DNA from: Rhexocercosporidium sp. MPI-PUGE-AT-0058
Taxonomy: Eukaryota; Ascomycota; Leotiomycetes; Helotiales
DNA: 64,000 nucleotides
Assembly: GCA_020746875.1 (NCBI GenBank)
Contig: JAGTJL010000011.1
Span: 558,001 to 622,000 of the forward strand
Reading direction: 5' to 3'
The notes under the pieces are model-generated. The model saw only the letters and a program-made list of their open reading frames with translations, ran no database searches and had not been told where the DNA came from. The position numbers and the translations under genes are program-made. Shown in pieces: positions 1 through 12,597 of this stretch (position 1 is its first letter; the number at the start of each line of letters is the position of its first letter).

Positions 1-2081
1 GGGCTGATCGGGCAGAATCTGCGGACCAAGGGGAAATGTAGGACCGAGTGGTGGGTAGCAGCAGCCAAGCAGATCAGATAATGCAGGATAGATGAATTCA
101 ACCAGAGACCTGCCAGAAGACAAACGCTATATTCATGTTGTGCGCTTCTTCTGTTTACCTACGTGAGTGCGCAAGTCGCCCTTCAATCGTTGCCGATGCC
201 ACTATCACCTACAAACTTCTACATAAGATTCCTACTCGGTTGCTCGTCCTCTGTTGATCATCTCTTAAACGCATTCATCGCAACTTTCATAGCTCCGAAA
301 TCCGATTGACTCGCCACCACTGTCTCATATTCTTTGAATATTATCAAGCCCATACCAACGAATAGCTACTAAGTAGTAACAGGGAGACCAAGAACCTCTT
401 TCATCTTGTCCAAGTTAGGTGATACTGACGTAGGTACATCATTTGTTTTGTGGTGACTTTTGTGAGACGGCGTATTGATTTGGTGATGGTTGGGATAAGT
501 TATGAGATTTGATCGCTTTGCTGACGGTTTTGGCGGAGACCATTCCTAGAATAAGATGTAGAAGAGTGAACGACTTCTTTATGAAGATATCTCTATAGAT
601 GGTTTTGCTGCAGTAGGCTTTCCCAATTAATGTTGGGCTACACTTACATGAAACTCAGCGAGTGACGAGATAGAGAAGTCGATGCTCTCGGTTCTTTTAA
701 GACGGGATTTCTTTTCCTAATTTGGAGTCTTCTAAGGGATTCTGTCAGTCGTGATGCTCAACCATGGGAGGAAACTTTTAGCATCCTTTCCTTCATCAAA
801 AGTTGCACTTCTTTGAAATCACTGTACACACCATAAATGACCATTTCCAGATATCCCCCCTCTCCCACCAGACCCGGGCATTCCATGTTGGCCCTGGATT
901 CCACCTTTTATTCCACCGTTTGCCTAGTCAAAGGCGATAGGAAACACATGTCATGTTAGTAGACATTAATCTCGATGTTCACCCCCCTGCATCTCCATTC
1001 TGTCTTCCCCCACTCCTGCAGTTCTAGCTAAAGGTTGGTAGCATTTCGGCCATGTCTGCCATTATTTGCTTGTCCTTTCTATGAAGTCAAGTGCCAAAGC
1101 CCGTAAGTTCTCCAAGGAACTCGAGGGCACTCACTATTGGCTGAGCCTCTGCTCTGTGTCTGGTGCTTTGATCCATCAAACCATCTTGGCCACCGGACGA
1201 ATCATTGCTTGTGGTGCTGCCATTTGGTCGAATAGTCGAGAGACAAAATAATTGTGGAATACTGAAGAATCAAAACAAAAAGCTCTCGAGAGGGGTGCAG
1301 CCGTCAGCGAGTGAAATGAGGAAGCGAGTTGACTAGCCTCCGCAGACCAGGTTGGACAGTCTCTTTTGGGTCCTCGGAAAATATCCAAGATCTGAAAAGG
1401 TAAGTGGTATGTATGAAAGGATATGGCTCCAGCCCACTCCCGTTGTCACAGTAAAGCCAAAAAGAAAGGAGGTAAAAAAAAATCAAAAAGGACTTAATCT
1501 GATGTCCGATGATGCCCAATAATTCACTTGTACAAGACAGCCACGTCTGGTACCCACGAGGAAGAGCGCTGTCCTAGAACCCAGGAAGCGAAATACGGGA
1601 TAGGAAAAGTACCCCTAAATAAACAAACCGCTCCTTATCAGGTAAATGGGAGCGAGCAATGTCTCGTCCTATCTTGGATACTCCGATGATCGGCTCTGTT
1701 CGGCAACTTAGATGAAGATTGCACAGATTTAGGCATCAAATGGTCCGTACCTAACCAAAAAGAAATTGAAGGGATTCTGCAATTTAAAAATATCATAAAA
1801 ATCGATTTCTCTTCCGGCATTGAGTGTTGTATGAAGATTGGTGACAGACAGTGAAGTACAGACGAGAGTGAAGATTACAGTGGCAAAATCCGCAGCGGGT
1901 TATCAAAATTCGGTTGCTGGGACCGGATCAATGTTACTCCGGCGACAGCGGCCAGCCGCGGTTCACCTACTCTAATTCGGATCCCCACTCAACAATTTTC
2001 CTCGGTGTCAATTTAGACTCCTTAATAGGTAGTTCCCTATCCTCACATCTACAATAAAGATTTCATATTTTGCGTCAAAAG
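1..2081. other. Intergenic, no gene recognised
   Basis: No long open frame, no conserved protein motif and no RNA gene could be recognised on either strand. Base composition is ordinary for the gene-rich arm. The last few hundred bases are presumably the promoter and 5' UTR of the acetoacetyl-CoA synthetase gene. Confidence 0.5.
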
Positions 2082-4285
2082 ATGCTCGGTATCAAGGCAG
2101 TCACCGTCAATGGCACGGCAAAGTCTTCCAAGCCGATGCTTTGGACACATCCGGACCCGGACTCCACTCGGATGGCCGAGTTCATGCGTGGGGTGAACTC
2201 GAAATATGGATTAAAGTTGAACACGTACGAAGAATTGTATAGGTGGTCAATTGACAATATTGGCGAGTTCTGGGGAGATGTCTGGGACTTTACGGGAATC
2301 ACTGCGGAAAAGGCATACGAAGAGGTTCGTTCAAGTTTCATTTCTGCCACGTGACGACGCAATCCTCCCTTGCTTTCCAGCCTTCGTCTTTGACGTACTA
2401 AGTGCTAAATATATCAGGTCATACCCAAAGCCGCGGAAATATTCCCCAGGCCGGATTTCTTTGCTGGCTCGCTATTGAACTTTACCGAGAATCTACTCTA
2501 CCCAGCAAATCTTGTCATCGATGAGAGCTCTCCAGCCATAATCGAGGCTACGGAAAGCGGACAGTCCTCCATTACCTGGGCCGAGCTTCGTGAAAGAGTC
2601 CGTAAATGTGCTCTCGCTCTGAAATCCCAAGGCGTCGTCGAATCGGATCGAATTGCCGGATTCCTTGGAAACCATGCGAATGCTGTGATCGCAATGCTAG
2701 CGACTGCTTCCATTGGGGCTATCTGGACAGGCGTTAGTCCTGATACTGGCGTTACCGCGGTGCTAGAGAGACTGGTCCAAATTGAGCCCAAAATACTGTT
2801 CGTGGACAATGCTGTGGGATACAATGGCAAAGTACACGGAAGTTATGCGAAAGTGAAGGATATTTTGGCGGGGCTGAAGGGGCTGCAAGCATGCGTGATG
2901 TTTGAGACTGTGAAGGGATTCGAAATGAAGACCGATGGTCTCAAGTTGCCAAATGGAAAAGTCTGGAAATACGACGAATTCACAGGAAACTCCTCAGCAC
3001 CACTCGAGTTCAACCGATTGCCACCTTCGCATCCTCTTTATATCCTATATTCAAGCGGCACAACTGGAGCACCAAAGTGCATTGTGCACTCCGCTGCTGG
3101 TACGCTCATCCAACATAAAAAGGAGCACATCCTCCACTGCGACATTCGTCCTGCAGACCGGATGCTCTACTTTACAACAACCACTTGGATGATGTGGCAT
3201 TGGCTCGTCTCCTCTCTGGCTGCGGGAGCAACAATCATTCTCTACGACGGCTCTCCTTTCCACCCCAACGGGGATCTTTCCATGCCTCGCTTAATTCAAG
3301 ACCTCAAGATAACCCATTTCGGGACATCCGCAAAATATCTCTCAATCCTGGAACAAAAGGGCATCAGACCAATGGAAGGCAAAAACAAACTAGATCTCAG
3401 TTCTCTCAAAGCCATCTACTCTACCGGCTCTCCTCTAGCACCTTCAACTTTCGATTACGTCTATGAGGCCTTTCCCTCCTCGATAAATCTTGGCTCCATC
3501 ACCGGTGGCACAGACATCGTTTCTCTCTTCGGCGCACCATGTCCGCTTCTCCCCGTCTACTCTGGTGAGATTCAGTGTTCTGGCCTAGGAATGGCCATCG
3601 AAGCATGGTCTCCATCTGGCGAAGTGGTACCCGACGGAGAAGAAGGTGACCTGGTCTGCACACGACCCTTCCCCTGCCAACCTGTGACATTTTTCCACAC
3701 CTCGTCCCCATCCCAAGGACAAGCTAAGTACCGTGCTGCGTACTTCGAGCAGTTCCCTGGCGTCTGGCATCATGGCGATTTCATTCGTTTTGAGAAGAGG
3801 ACAAGAGGACTTACTATGTTGGGTAGGAGTGATGGAATCTTGAAGCCGAGTGGTGTGAGGTTTGGTAGTGCGGAGATTTATAATGTGCTGCTGAAGCATT
3901 TTTCGAAAGAGGTTGCGGATGCGATTTGTGTGGGCAGGAGGAGAGAGACGGATACTGATGAGGTGGTTGTGTTGTTCCTCAAGATGGCAGAGGGGCAGGT
4001 CTGTGATGGGAAGTTGAAAGATGCGATTAAGAACGTGATTAGGAAGGAGTTGAGTGCTAGGCATGTGCCTTCTATTATTGATGAGTGTTTTGATATCCCG
4101 ATCACAGGAAACGGGAAGAAGTAAGTGTTTGCCTCTAGAAAGATCCGAGGGTGAGATACTAATACAATCGCAGGGTCGAGATTGCAGTCAAGCAGATTCT
4201 TTGTGGGATGAACATCAAAGTGGGTGCCAGTGTTGCGAATAAGGAATGTTTGGAGTGGTATCAAGAATGGGCTGCGAGTCACTAA
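2082..4285 (+). CDS. Acetoacetyl-CoA synthetase (acetoacetate-CoA ligase)
   Basis: ANL-superfamily enzyme that activates acetoacetate to acetoacetyl-CoA with ATP, feeding cytosolic ketone-body carbon into sterol and lipid synthesis. Three exons: 2082-2324, 2418-4120 and 4174-4285, giving 685 aa, close to the usual length of about 670. The N-terminal cap starts at ATG 2082; an upstream in-frame TTG is ignored. The P-loop YSSGTTGAPK lies near residue 292, the LGRSDGILK hinge motif follows in the C-terminal part, and the terminal catalytic-lysine segment NGKKVEIAVKQ is split by intron 2. The cap plus the VEIAVKQ tail point to acetoacetyl- rather than acetyl-CoA synthetase. Both introns (93 and 53 nt) have GT/AG ends and leave the frame open. 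The stop is 116 bp from the convergent GH18 gene. Confidence 0.93.
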
Positions 4286-4401
4286 ACTCGACTTTACTAG
4301 ACCACATTGTCAAAACCGAGAAGTATCAAAAGGGAGTTCGAACTTAGGGACGACCCCTCAGTCCACCAAAATCATGCCTTCTAAATACCTACAACTCCAT
4401 C

Positions 4402-5851
4402 CTACCGCAACTCACTCTTCTCCTCGTTCTTCACTTTCTGTTCTTCGTACGGCAACTCCTCGAACAGCGCCTCTCCAACCTTTTTAACCCACATCCATGG
4501 CTCAATCTTCTCAAACTCACTCTGCCCCGCATCCCAATACTCCCAGCCACTCACGCCCCCAAAACTATCCCTTGTCTCCCTCCTCCTGTAAAAATCGAGT
4601 AGTCAGTAAATCATTTGTTTTCACTTGTCATGGGAGCACTGTTGGGAGTGAAGTATTCCTAACGCACTCAAAAAAGTAGGAAATGGCTACTGCCGACCAA
4701 CTTACAGCACCTTTACCGTCTCCCCAAGTGTCTCAACATGCACAAACCCATTCGGCTGCCCATCGTCCGCACAATCCAACACCCCCATAACCACCCTCTC
4801 CGGCTCCCACCCCTGCTCCAAAACACTCTGATAGAATGGCGGACCCCGTGCGAAACCCCCATAGAACATGCCATTGTACCAGTGCACGAGTTTGGTGTCG
4901 GAGCCAGGCACGGTGGCGAAGGCGTCAAGGGAGAAGTAAGAGAAGCCGGAGAGGTTTTGCCCATCTTTGTGCGCGAGGGCTGAGGCGAGGGGAGCCATGG
5001 TTAGGATAAATGAGGGTCCGAGATCACGGTGAAGGGCAGTGAGCAGGCGGATGGGGACTGAGAGGGGAACTTTTTCTTCGATGTCGAGGTCGAGGCCATC
5101 AATATTGTAGCGTTGGATCAGGTCGCGGAGGGGGTAGTAGTAATTGTAAAACTGTTCAAATCATCAGTCCATCTTTTGAAATTCTTCATCTTCTCATCTG
5201 CAACATTCTTTATTCAAACGCTTGAATGGTACGCTTGAAGCGAATGGCTTGATTCCAAAATCTGCTTACCTCTTCATCAGTCCCATTCAACCTCTTATAC
5301 GTCCCCGCCGCAGCCCCTCCGAGCATAAGCATAACTTTCACGCCATTCTCCTGCAGAACCTTCACCTCTTCCCAAATCCTATCCCAAACTACCTCACCAA
5401 ATCCATTATCGTTCAATCTAATCTCCCCAGGCTGTTCATGCAAATGCACACTCGCGAGAATAACATGCGTGATCCCCGTCTCATGTTCCAGCAGCGGCAA
5501 TAAACTCAACGGTTTCCCATCAGGCGTGGTGAATGTCTGAACGTAGACGATTAAGCGGGGGATGGTGCGTTTGTGGAATGGGTGAGGGTAGAATGTTAGG
5601 TGGTGGTCGATGTCGTGGTCGTGTAGGACGTGCTGGGTTGCTATACCGGGGATTTTGTGCTCGGGTTGAGTTGAGTGGTGGAGTGCTTTGTCTTTTTGTT
5701 TTTCTGCGTGGTGCTTGATGTGGTGCTCGTCGGTCCAGACTTCGTGTTTGGGGAGCCAGATACCTAGCATGTGGTTGTACTCGAAATTGCCAATGTTGGC
5801 ACTGATTCTGGCGATTAATGTGAAAGACGCAAAAAAATCAAACAGCTTCAT
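4402..5851 (-). CDS. Secreted GH18 chitinase-like glycoside hydrolase
   Basis: Three exons, read on the minus strand: 5851-5270, 5151-4706 and 4585-4402; 403 aa. The glycoside hydrolase 18 signature DGLDLDIE is at residues 212-219, with Glu219 as the predicted proton donor. An upstream strand MLMLGGAAAG matches the family's substrate-binding SxGG strand. I chose the ATG at 5851 because it begins a typical signal peptide (MKLFDFFASFTLIARISA); an in-frame ATG at 5887 would put charged residues before it. A His-rich linker (about residues 30-75) precedes the barrel. GH18 enzymes cleave chitin or N-glycan chitobiose cores; the substrate here cannot be told from sequence. Introns of 118 and 120 nt have good donors and restore the frame. 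Confidence 0.88.
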
Positions 5852-5887
5852 TTTGATCATTTCATCTTCCAGCCACCTAAACTCCAT

Positions 5888-6477
5888 ATATTATTTTTCT
5901 TCGTTCAGAAGTGAATGTGTTCAACAATAAACATGAAATGCGGGGAAGAGAAAATGTCAGATCTGGCCTGTATCAACGTGAGCAAGTCAAAGGATAAATC
6001 TCCTATCGTACATTGTCTTTCGTTATCAGATGAGCCGGTCACACTTTGATAATTGCTTAATGTGCCGTATCGTTAGTCCATTGAGTTCCAGTGCCGGTAC
6101 AGCCTTAATCTGATTATGTCTGGGGTAAACAGATCCCCCACACTTTGCCGGCTAAGCGACCTTCATGGATGTCCAGCAAAGAGAACGCCTTTGCTCAAGG
6201 AATACTTGGACTTTAATTTTTCTGCTCTATGTCGCAGGTTCTATTTGACAGATCTCAAAAATCTTTTCTGGTTAGTGTGAAAGACGGACTCGGTACGCTG
6301 TTTGGTGAGTTGAAGCGTTAGGTTGGATAGGCTAATATGTATCTTTGACAATTTATGGAACGACTCGGATACTAACACGATTCATTTTATGATTGTAAAC
6401 ACCCTTTCATTCTGAGGCTAGTTTTTTCCTCGTAACCTACAAGCACATGCTGAAAGGGACGGGTGGAACCGAAAGCC
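5888..6477. other. Intergenic between two minus-strand genes
   Basis: Upstream region of the GH18 gene and 3' side of the membrane-protein gene. No open frame or motif stands out; it should contain the GH18 promoter. Confidence 0.5.
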
Positions 6478-7454
6478 CTACGCAGGAGGTGGAGTTCCAG
6501 GCATTCCCATCGGAGGAAGATCATCCGCACTCACACCCTGCGACACCGAATCCGTCCAGCTATTCGTTGTTGAATTATCATCGTCATAATCATCACCTGT
6601 GACGAGCATAACATAAAGCACCCTTACGATCTGGCCGATGCCGATGATGAGTGGAATTGTCTGACCAGCAGAAGCAATATCGTTCACATCTTCGATGCGA
6701 TTCCAGGCTATTGTGAGCTCGGTAGCTGCCACCACTATGCTAACAACCGTAATATTGATGAATGTTTGCAGCTCTTGCAAAGCCGTTTTCCGAACTCGTC
6801 TATGTTCTTCGTCAGAAACTAGATCTGGAGGCAGACATCACAGGACTTACCCAATACCCCTACCTTCTTTCTCCTCAAGTAACCCCACCTCTTGCCAATA
6901 GTGATACCAAGTATACCAAGACAAAACAGCAGAAGCAAGAAGTACAAGACCACATTCACAACCGCAAAACCCCTCTGATTCAACCTCACTCTCGCAAACA
7001 GAAATCCAAATTCCGTACACCTATCCCGCGCCAAAGAAGGAACCTTCCCGATCCAGAACCACAGTTGAAAAATACACATAATAACTAACAAGAAGAAATT
7101 CAACCTGCTGAACAGCTTTCCAGCTCTGACTCTAGGATGCCGAGTTGGATCCAAGTCTGGATCACAGCCGACCAGAAGTCTCCAGACATACAACGGAACG
7201 AAATGAAGATAGCCACCGAAGGTCAGAAGGAGGACGATATATATCTCGACGGGTCGGAGATTGTCGCGGTCGGTCTGGATCATGAGAGCGAGGAAGGTGG
7301 CGGCTACGAAGAAGGAGGTGGAGAGACGCATGCTGGTTACTTCTTTTCTTGCTACCCACGTGGCTAGGATTGTTCCGAACCATTGGAGGTAGAAACCGAT
7401 GCGGATACCAAGTCCGTACATATCGGCGTTACCTGAGAAGGTGCAAATCGCCAT
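6478..7454 (-). CDS. Multi-pass membrane protein, function unknown
   Basis: About 314 aa with roughly six hydrophobic segments. The start is the ATG at 7454, which opens with [18 protein letters not shown]; the longer frame upstream lacks an ATG. I recall similar N-termini ([10 protein letters not shown]) in fungal membrane proteins of unknown function but cannot name a family. Exon 1 runs to about 6851 and encodes five hydrophobic stretches; exon 2 (about 6818-6478) encodes a conserved-looking [14 protein letters not shown] segment, one or two more membrane spans and an acidic, Pro-rich tail. The frame stops at TAG 6821-6819 and resumes just after, so an intron is required, but its borders are unresolved: the obvious GTAAGT donor at 6850 leaves only 26-32 nt to the usable acceptors. 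An upstream donor may be the real one. Confidence 0.7.
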
Positions 7455-8380
7455 AATTAATGAGAGAGGGGGAAGCAAGTTTCTCTCTGGTGAAGTTGTT
7501 CGAAATGGGTTGGCTGTCGGTTGGTTGAGACGCCTGATGGTCGAAATGAAGTGGAGAAGATTCGACAATTTTTTGATAGCAAAGTCCCCATCTTGAGAAA
7601 TCCAAGTGTCGCGACTCCCGAGGCATCAAATAAGTGAGGTGCAGTTGGTAGCTGCCAACTGTACTCCACCCCCACCAGCGAGCTGCATCAACAGCTGCAT
7701 GTTTGGGCACTGCTACTTAGGCGAAACTGTTCCTCACGGAAGCTTTTATTGGCCGGCTTGTTCTCGTAGGTACTGTTTAATCACACATATCATGTGGTGT
7801 TCGCAATGCTGGCTGTTGTGCTGCAGCCCGATCGACGTGGCACCATCAGTGGGGAAGGTAAAACCCACCTCAGAGTTCCGCAACATAATGTGGGCTGAGA
7901 GTTCGTCACATTACATACTACTACCTCCAAGGATACCATATGGAAGAGGAAGAAAACCAATAAATCGAGGATGGGCGTTGTATATCAGGGTCGACGAACA
8001 TATACCATTTCTGAAGGGTTGTTTGAGTTATTCCTGCTCCGCCCACTCAACAGAAAATGCTTACCAATGCAGACTTTATTCCGCACGAGTGTGTCACTCA
8101 TAAATTGGACTATTGAGTGATATTTTCCTTCTACTGAGCCTCCACATCATATCTTAGTATGATGTTCATTAGACCTTTGCGGCTTTATTTTGATCTTGAT
8201 TAGGCGAGACTCTATTCAGGGGGAATTGCCCGCTGAGCCGGCACATATTCGGCACAGGAGATAAGCTGATAACGCTGGAGATGTGGATGTATCATGACTG
8301 TGTTGATTGATCATTGTGACTTCTTGTAATATTAACCCCCTCTCCTCCTGCTCAACACGACAGTCAAGCACCTACCCAGT
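7455..8380. other. Divergent intergenic region
   Basis: Lies between the starts of the membrane-protein gene (-) and the HAD-hydrolase gene (+), so both promoters should be here. A 165-codon open frame crosses it, but it lacks an ATG start and any recognisable motif. Confidence 0.5.
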
Positions 8381-9867
8381 ATGCGACGATGCATCCCTGT
8401 CGCGAAGAACACGCTGTTGCGGAATGATACAGCATCAATTGCTTCGAAGCTGAGATGCGCCGACCAACAATTCCGCCCCATTTCTGCTAAGAAATACTAC
8501 GGCTGCCAGCGACTATCTTCACCAGCTTCCCCTACCAGTCCACGCCGCCCACGACATGTTTTACTACCAAGCGCCCCTTATACAGCTCCTAGAAGAAGCC
8601 TCAATACCGAAGTTATCGTTGATACGGACATAACCCCCAATGGAGTTCCAAAGTTCGCCTTTGCCTTTGAGTGAGTCTTGTAGAGCTCTCCCACTCCTCC
8701 AAAGCTAACCGCTACGTGCAGCATCGATGGCGTCCTCCTCCGATCATCCAAGCCCCTACCTGGAGCCTCCGAGGCTCTACTCTATCTACAAAAGAACAGC
8801 ATACCATTTATACTGTTGACCAATGGAGGAGGAACGCTCGAAAGCGAGCGCGTGCTGCAGCTGAGCGAGAGGCTTGGGGTCCCTCTGTCAGAAGACAATT
8901 TCATTCAATCGCACACACCATTCAAACAATTAGTAAATCGCAAAAATACAGCTTCCCCAGAGGTTTTAAAAGATCAGGTGGTATTGGTCACAGGCGGAGA
9001 TGGAGACAAGTGTCGACGCGCTGCTGAGTCGTAAGGTCATTCTCTACACGCTGCCACGAAGTTGTACTGAATGACCACAGATACGGCTTCAAAAAGGTTG
9101 TCACTCCTGGGGATATACTTATGGCTTGCCCCGATATATGGCCGTTTAGCAAGATCTTCTCACAGTCGTACAAAGATTCGTGCCGACCCCTACCTCACCC
9201 TATCGACCCCACGAATCCTTCCAATTCCCTCAAGATCGACGCTATTTTCGTCTTCAACGATCCGCGAGACTGGGCACTGGATACGCAGATAATTATGGAT
9301 CTATTGTTGTCCAAACAAGGAGTACTGGGCACCGTTTCAGAGAAGAATGGCAACCCGACGCTGATTAATCATGGCTATCAACAAGACGGACAGCCGACGT
9401 TGTACTTCTCCAACCCGGACCTTCTCTGGGCGGCAGCTTACCACATTCCACGACTCGGGCAAGGAGGGTTTCAAGCAGCGCTCGCTGGTGTATTTACTGA
9501 AGTTACGGGGGCTACGTTGAAGCGCACCGTCATCGGCAAGCCACACCTTGCGACATATCTATACGCCGAGCAAGTACTTTGGGACTACAGAAACAAGCTT
9601 CTGGGCGGTTTTGACAAAGGCGAGAACCGATTGTCTAGAGTGTTCATGGTTGGCGATAATCCTGCGAGTGATATCAAGGGCGCGAATGATGCCAATAGTC
9701 AGAAGGAGATTGCTTGGACGAGTATTTTGGTCAAAACAGGTGTCTTCCAGGAAGGTACTGAGCCCGAATACAAGCCCGAAATTATTGTGGACAATGTGCT
9801 GGAAGCTGTGAAGTGGGCTTTGAAAGAGGAGGGCTGGAAAGGCACAGTGGACAAGGTGGAGGGGTGA
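8381..9867 (+). CDS. Mitochondrial HAD-superfamily IIA hydrolase (YKR070W/CECR5 type)
   Basis: Three exons: 8381-8670, 8722-9030 and 9081-9867; 461 aa. HAD motif I is FAFDIDGV with the catalytic Asp97 and Asp99; its first Asp codon is split by intron 1. Motif II is LLTNGGG, the motif III lysine is in VIGKPH, and motif IV is VGDNPASDIKGA near residue 390. The subclass IIA cap lies between motifs II and III. The first 80 residues are Arg/Ser/Pro-rich and almost without acidic residues, which suggests mitochondrial import, as for yeast YKR070W. The physiological substrate of this subfamily is not established; phosphate-ester hydrolysis is inferred from the HAD motifs. Introns of 51 and 50 nt have GCTAAC/CTGA-type branch points. 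Convergent with the lipase-like gene downstream. Confidence 0.9.
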
Positions 9868-10381
9868 GCTGGAGAACATTTTGTATGATCATAGCGAGGG
9901 AGTTGTAGAATTGCAGATGAGCCGTGACTAGATCGTACGGAGTTAAACATACAGCAGCGTTAAATAGAACCTAGAAGGAGGCATGGTAAATAATTGTCTG
10001 CTGCAGAGCAGGTGCCAGGTTTGGCCCACAAATCCGAGCACCCATACCGAGTAGTTCCAAGTCTTTTGTAAACTTTGGCGCTCAAAAAGCTTTCGCTCCT
10101 GCCGTCATATAACTACATCTACAAAAAAATAATCCAAAATGAGCATCGCTAGGAGGACGATGTTTTATGATTTAGAAATGAGCAGCACACGGGTCTTGAG
10201 TCATAAAAACCAAGCCAAATCTTCTAGGTTGCATTCAGGCGAGGTAACATCGACTTTGAATATTTGAGTGCAGACTGACAAAATAAATTGAGTGTTTGTT
10301 TACTGGAAGAAAAAATCAGATGTATCTGGACCAATTTGTTAATTTTACCTGCACATAAATACTGTCTTACCCTGGTCTCAG
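9868..10381. other. Convergent 3' intergenic region
   Basis: Between the stop codons of the HAD hydrolase (+) and the lipase-like gene (-). Probably both 3' UTRs and terminators; nothing else recognised. Confidence 0.5.
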
Positions 10382-11337
10382 TTACTCCTTCACACCAACC
10401 CTTGCCAAAATCCAATCCCCAACATCCTTAGCATACACAGGCTGATGCTCAGGCGTATCAATATGCAACTGATGGCTCCACCCCTCATACGCCTTAAACT
10501 CACTATCCTTCACCTTCCTCCCCTCCCTCTCAAACCACTCGCGACTCGCCTCACAACTGGTAAGCCGATCCCCGGTACCGTGAGACAACCACAACGCTTT
10601 CACGCCCTCATTCAACACCAGATTCCCAGCTTGAAGATCCGTACCACGGCGGAGCATATTATTGAACATCTCTAGAGTACCGGTACTATGGCATAGAGGG
10701 TCGTTGGTGATATCGTCCTGCACTACGGGATCGTTGACCACGCATTCGATGGGCGGCTTGTTGACGATCTGTTGCCTTGGGAATATCGCGCCGATTAATC
10801 TTCCAAGGAGGCGTGTGATGGCGAAGGGTTCTCGAGCTGGTACTAGCGCGATATACGGGCTTTCGAGAAGGATGCCAGATACACGTGAGATTAGCGATTG
10901 ATATTTTGGTGTTGAAGCCATAGTGAGGATTTCCGCTCCGCCCATGGAGTGGCCCATGATGAATACTGGGGTGGAAGATGACAGATAGGATTCAAATAGG
11001 GATGCTAGATCAGAGAGGACTGTCTCCGTAGTTCCTGCGTTGCCTTGGTCTGACTTGTTGCGTGCTGTTTGTCCCCAGCCGCGTTGGTCGATGCCTGTGC
11101 AGAGGATGCCGCGGCTGCCGAGGGTTGGGAAGAAGTCATAGTAGCGATTCATGTGCTCGCTGAAGCCATGAACGTGGATCAGAATAGCGACTGGTGGTTT
11201 TGATGGCTGAAGAATGAATTTCAGAATTGGTACTTAAATAGAGCAGATGGCGGGGTTCTTACAGTCCATGTCTTGCGGTATGCTTGCAGTCCATCAGGAA
11301 GCGTGAAAGCATCTTCTGTCACTTTGAATTCGCCCAT
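10382..11337 (-). CDS. Monoacylglycerol lipase-like serine hydrolase
   Basis: Alpha/beta-hydrolase of the Yju3/MGL type, 299 aa, the usual length. Two exons: 11337-11263 and 11206-10382 (56-nt intron with TAAG donor side and TTCAG acceptor, phase 0). An oxyanion-side HVHGFSEH motif is near residues 36-43, and D-x-R-G-W-G-x-T follows, as in monoglyceride lipases. The catalytic triad is Ser112 (GHSMGG), Asp238 (GTGDRLTS) and His270 (GWSHQLH). The family cleaves monoacylglycerols to glycerol and fatty acid on lipid droplets or membranes. No signal peptide is visible. A related lysophospholipase or carboxylesterase role is possible, because this family is broad. Confidence 0.88.
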
Positions 11338-12527
11338 CTTTTTTCGACAAGGAGCAAGTATTTTGCAGTTCTCGGTGTCTTGCATCAACTCATAAATTTG
11401 GGAGGCGCTGTAGCACGAGGTTGAAGGAAGCTACCTTCTCAGCCGAGGTCTGAGTATCGCATCCAGTACGACATCTGATCGCTGCATAGCGAGTCTCTTG
11501 TTGGCTGAGAGCCAGTGAATTGGGGAAAGTCTAAATTAGCTCCGCGGGAGGGCAAATAGTGCAACACAGCTTCTTCTTGTTTATGATGCCTCGGTTAAAA
11601 AGCTTGGCGTGTCTCTGGAGTCGTAGCGTGTTAATTTCTAGCGTCTGCAAACAGCGATATTCATTTCAAGCCACTGGATTCAAATAGAAAGCAAATACAA
11701 AAGTAAATAGTTCATCCATCAAGGCTTAATCTTTGTGTTGGGGAGCCTTTTCATCATTTTCTTTTTGCTCCGCTTCCTCGTCAATATGTACTGCGGGGAA
11801 CGCTAGCTTCTTCTTCGTTCATTTCTGATCTTTACTCTTGAAATGTTATCGGTTTTGAACTGAGTGGAAGTCAGCCTGTATGAGATTGGTGGGAATTTTA
11901 TCATACTAATCTGGAACTAACCGGGGAAAACCAGACAAAACGTGGCATAACAAGACATTTAAGAGTTCATGTGAGAAGCATCGGGAAGAAACTGCGGTAT
12001 GAATCCGAGGCAACGTGAAGAGGGACTCATGTGAGAAACATACCATATTCATACATCTTCAATCTCGATGTCCGTGAAGTGTCTTCTCCGTGAGAATTCA
12101 ACTGGAACGGAATTCATCGCCGAAATCCACGTCCCAGTCACGTTTTGTCGCGGAGTTAAGCCTCACCACCAACAGAATTGCCTGTTGGAAATCCAGTCTA
12201 ACCACGACTCGTATTTCTACTTCAGATAATCCCCAGTTTAACCACCTTTCGTATTTTCATGATAGGTACGACTCAATTCTGAACCACGCCGATGATTCAT
12301 CACGTGAAGATGAGATTATGGAGCAACGCCGGACTCCGTTCTGACCACCTCATCTGACATTTTTCTGACAGGAAATCGAAGAGACAATGTCTAGGTTTAT
12401 GTGGAATACTAGCCCTGGAAAGAGGGTCTGGGTGGTAATTAATAGAGGATGGATGCTAAGCAATCATGTATAACCCTCCCGAGACTGCAGTATCTCTTCC
12501 ATATATCAGTCACTATCACATCTACAC

Positions 12528-12529
<2 letters not shown>
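11338..12529. other. Divergent intergenic region
   Basis: About 1.2 kb between the lipase-like gene (-) and the NmrA-like pseudogene (+). No coding frame with a recognisable motif. Short related segments ('ggaaatccagtctaaccac' and variants) recur around 12,180-12,350 in a loosely repetitive stretch. Confidence 0.45.

Positions 12530-12566
<37 letters not shown>
12530..12566 (+). repeat. (CA)n microsatellite
   Basis: An uninterrupted CA/AC dinucleotide run of about 18 units, 32 bp upstream of the start codon of the NmrA-like pseudogene, so probably in its former promoter or 5' UTR. Confidence 0.97.
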
Positions 12567-12568
<2 letters not shown>

Positions 12569-12597
12569 TCAACTGAAAAATTTGTAACCTACTAGCA

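Noticed and set aside
3585..4282. Antisense open frames over the acetoacetyl-CoA synthetase gene
   Set aside because: They mirror a well-supported coding exon and carry no motif of their own.
7606..8103. 165-codon open frame between the membrane protein and the HAD hydrolase
   Set aside because: No ATG start, no recognisable motif, unusual amino-acid composition, and it occupies a divergent promoter region.
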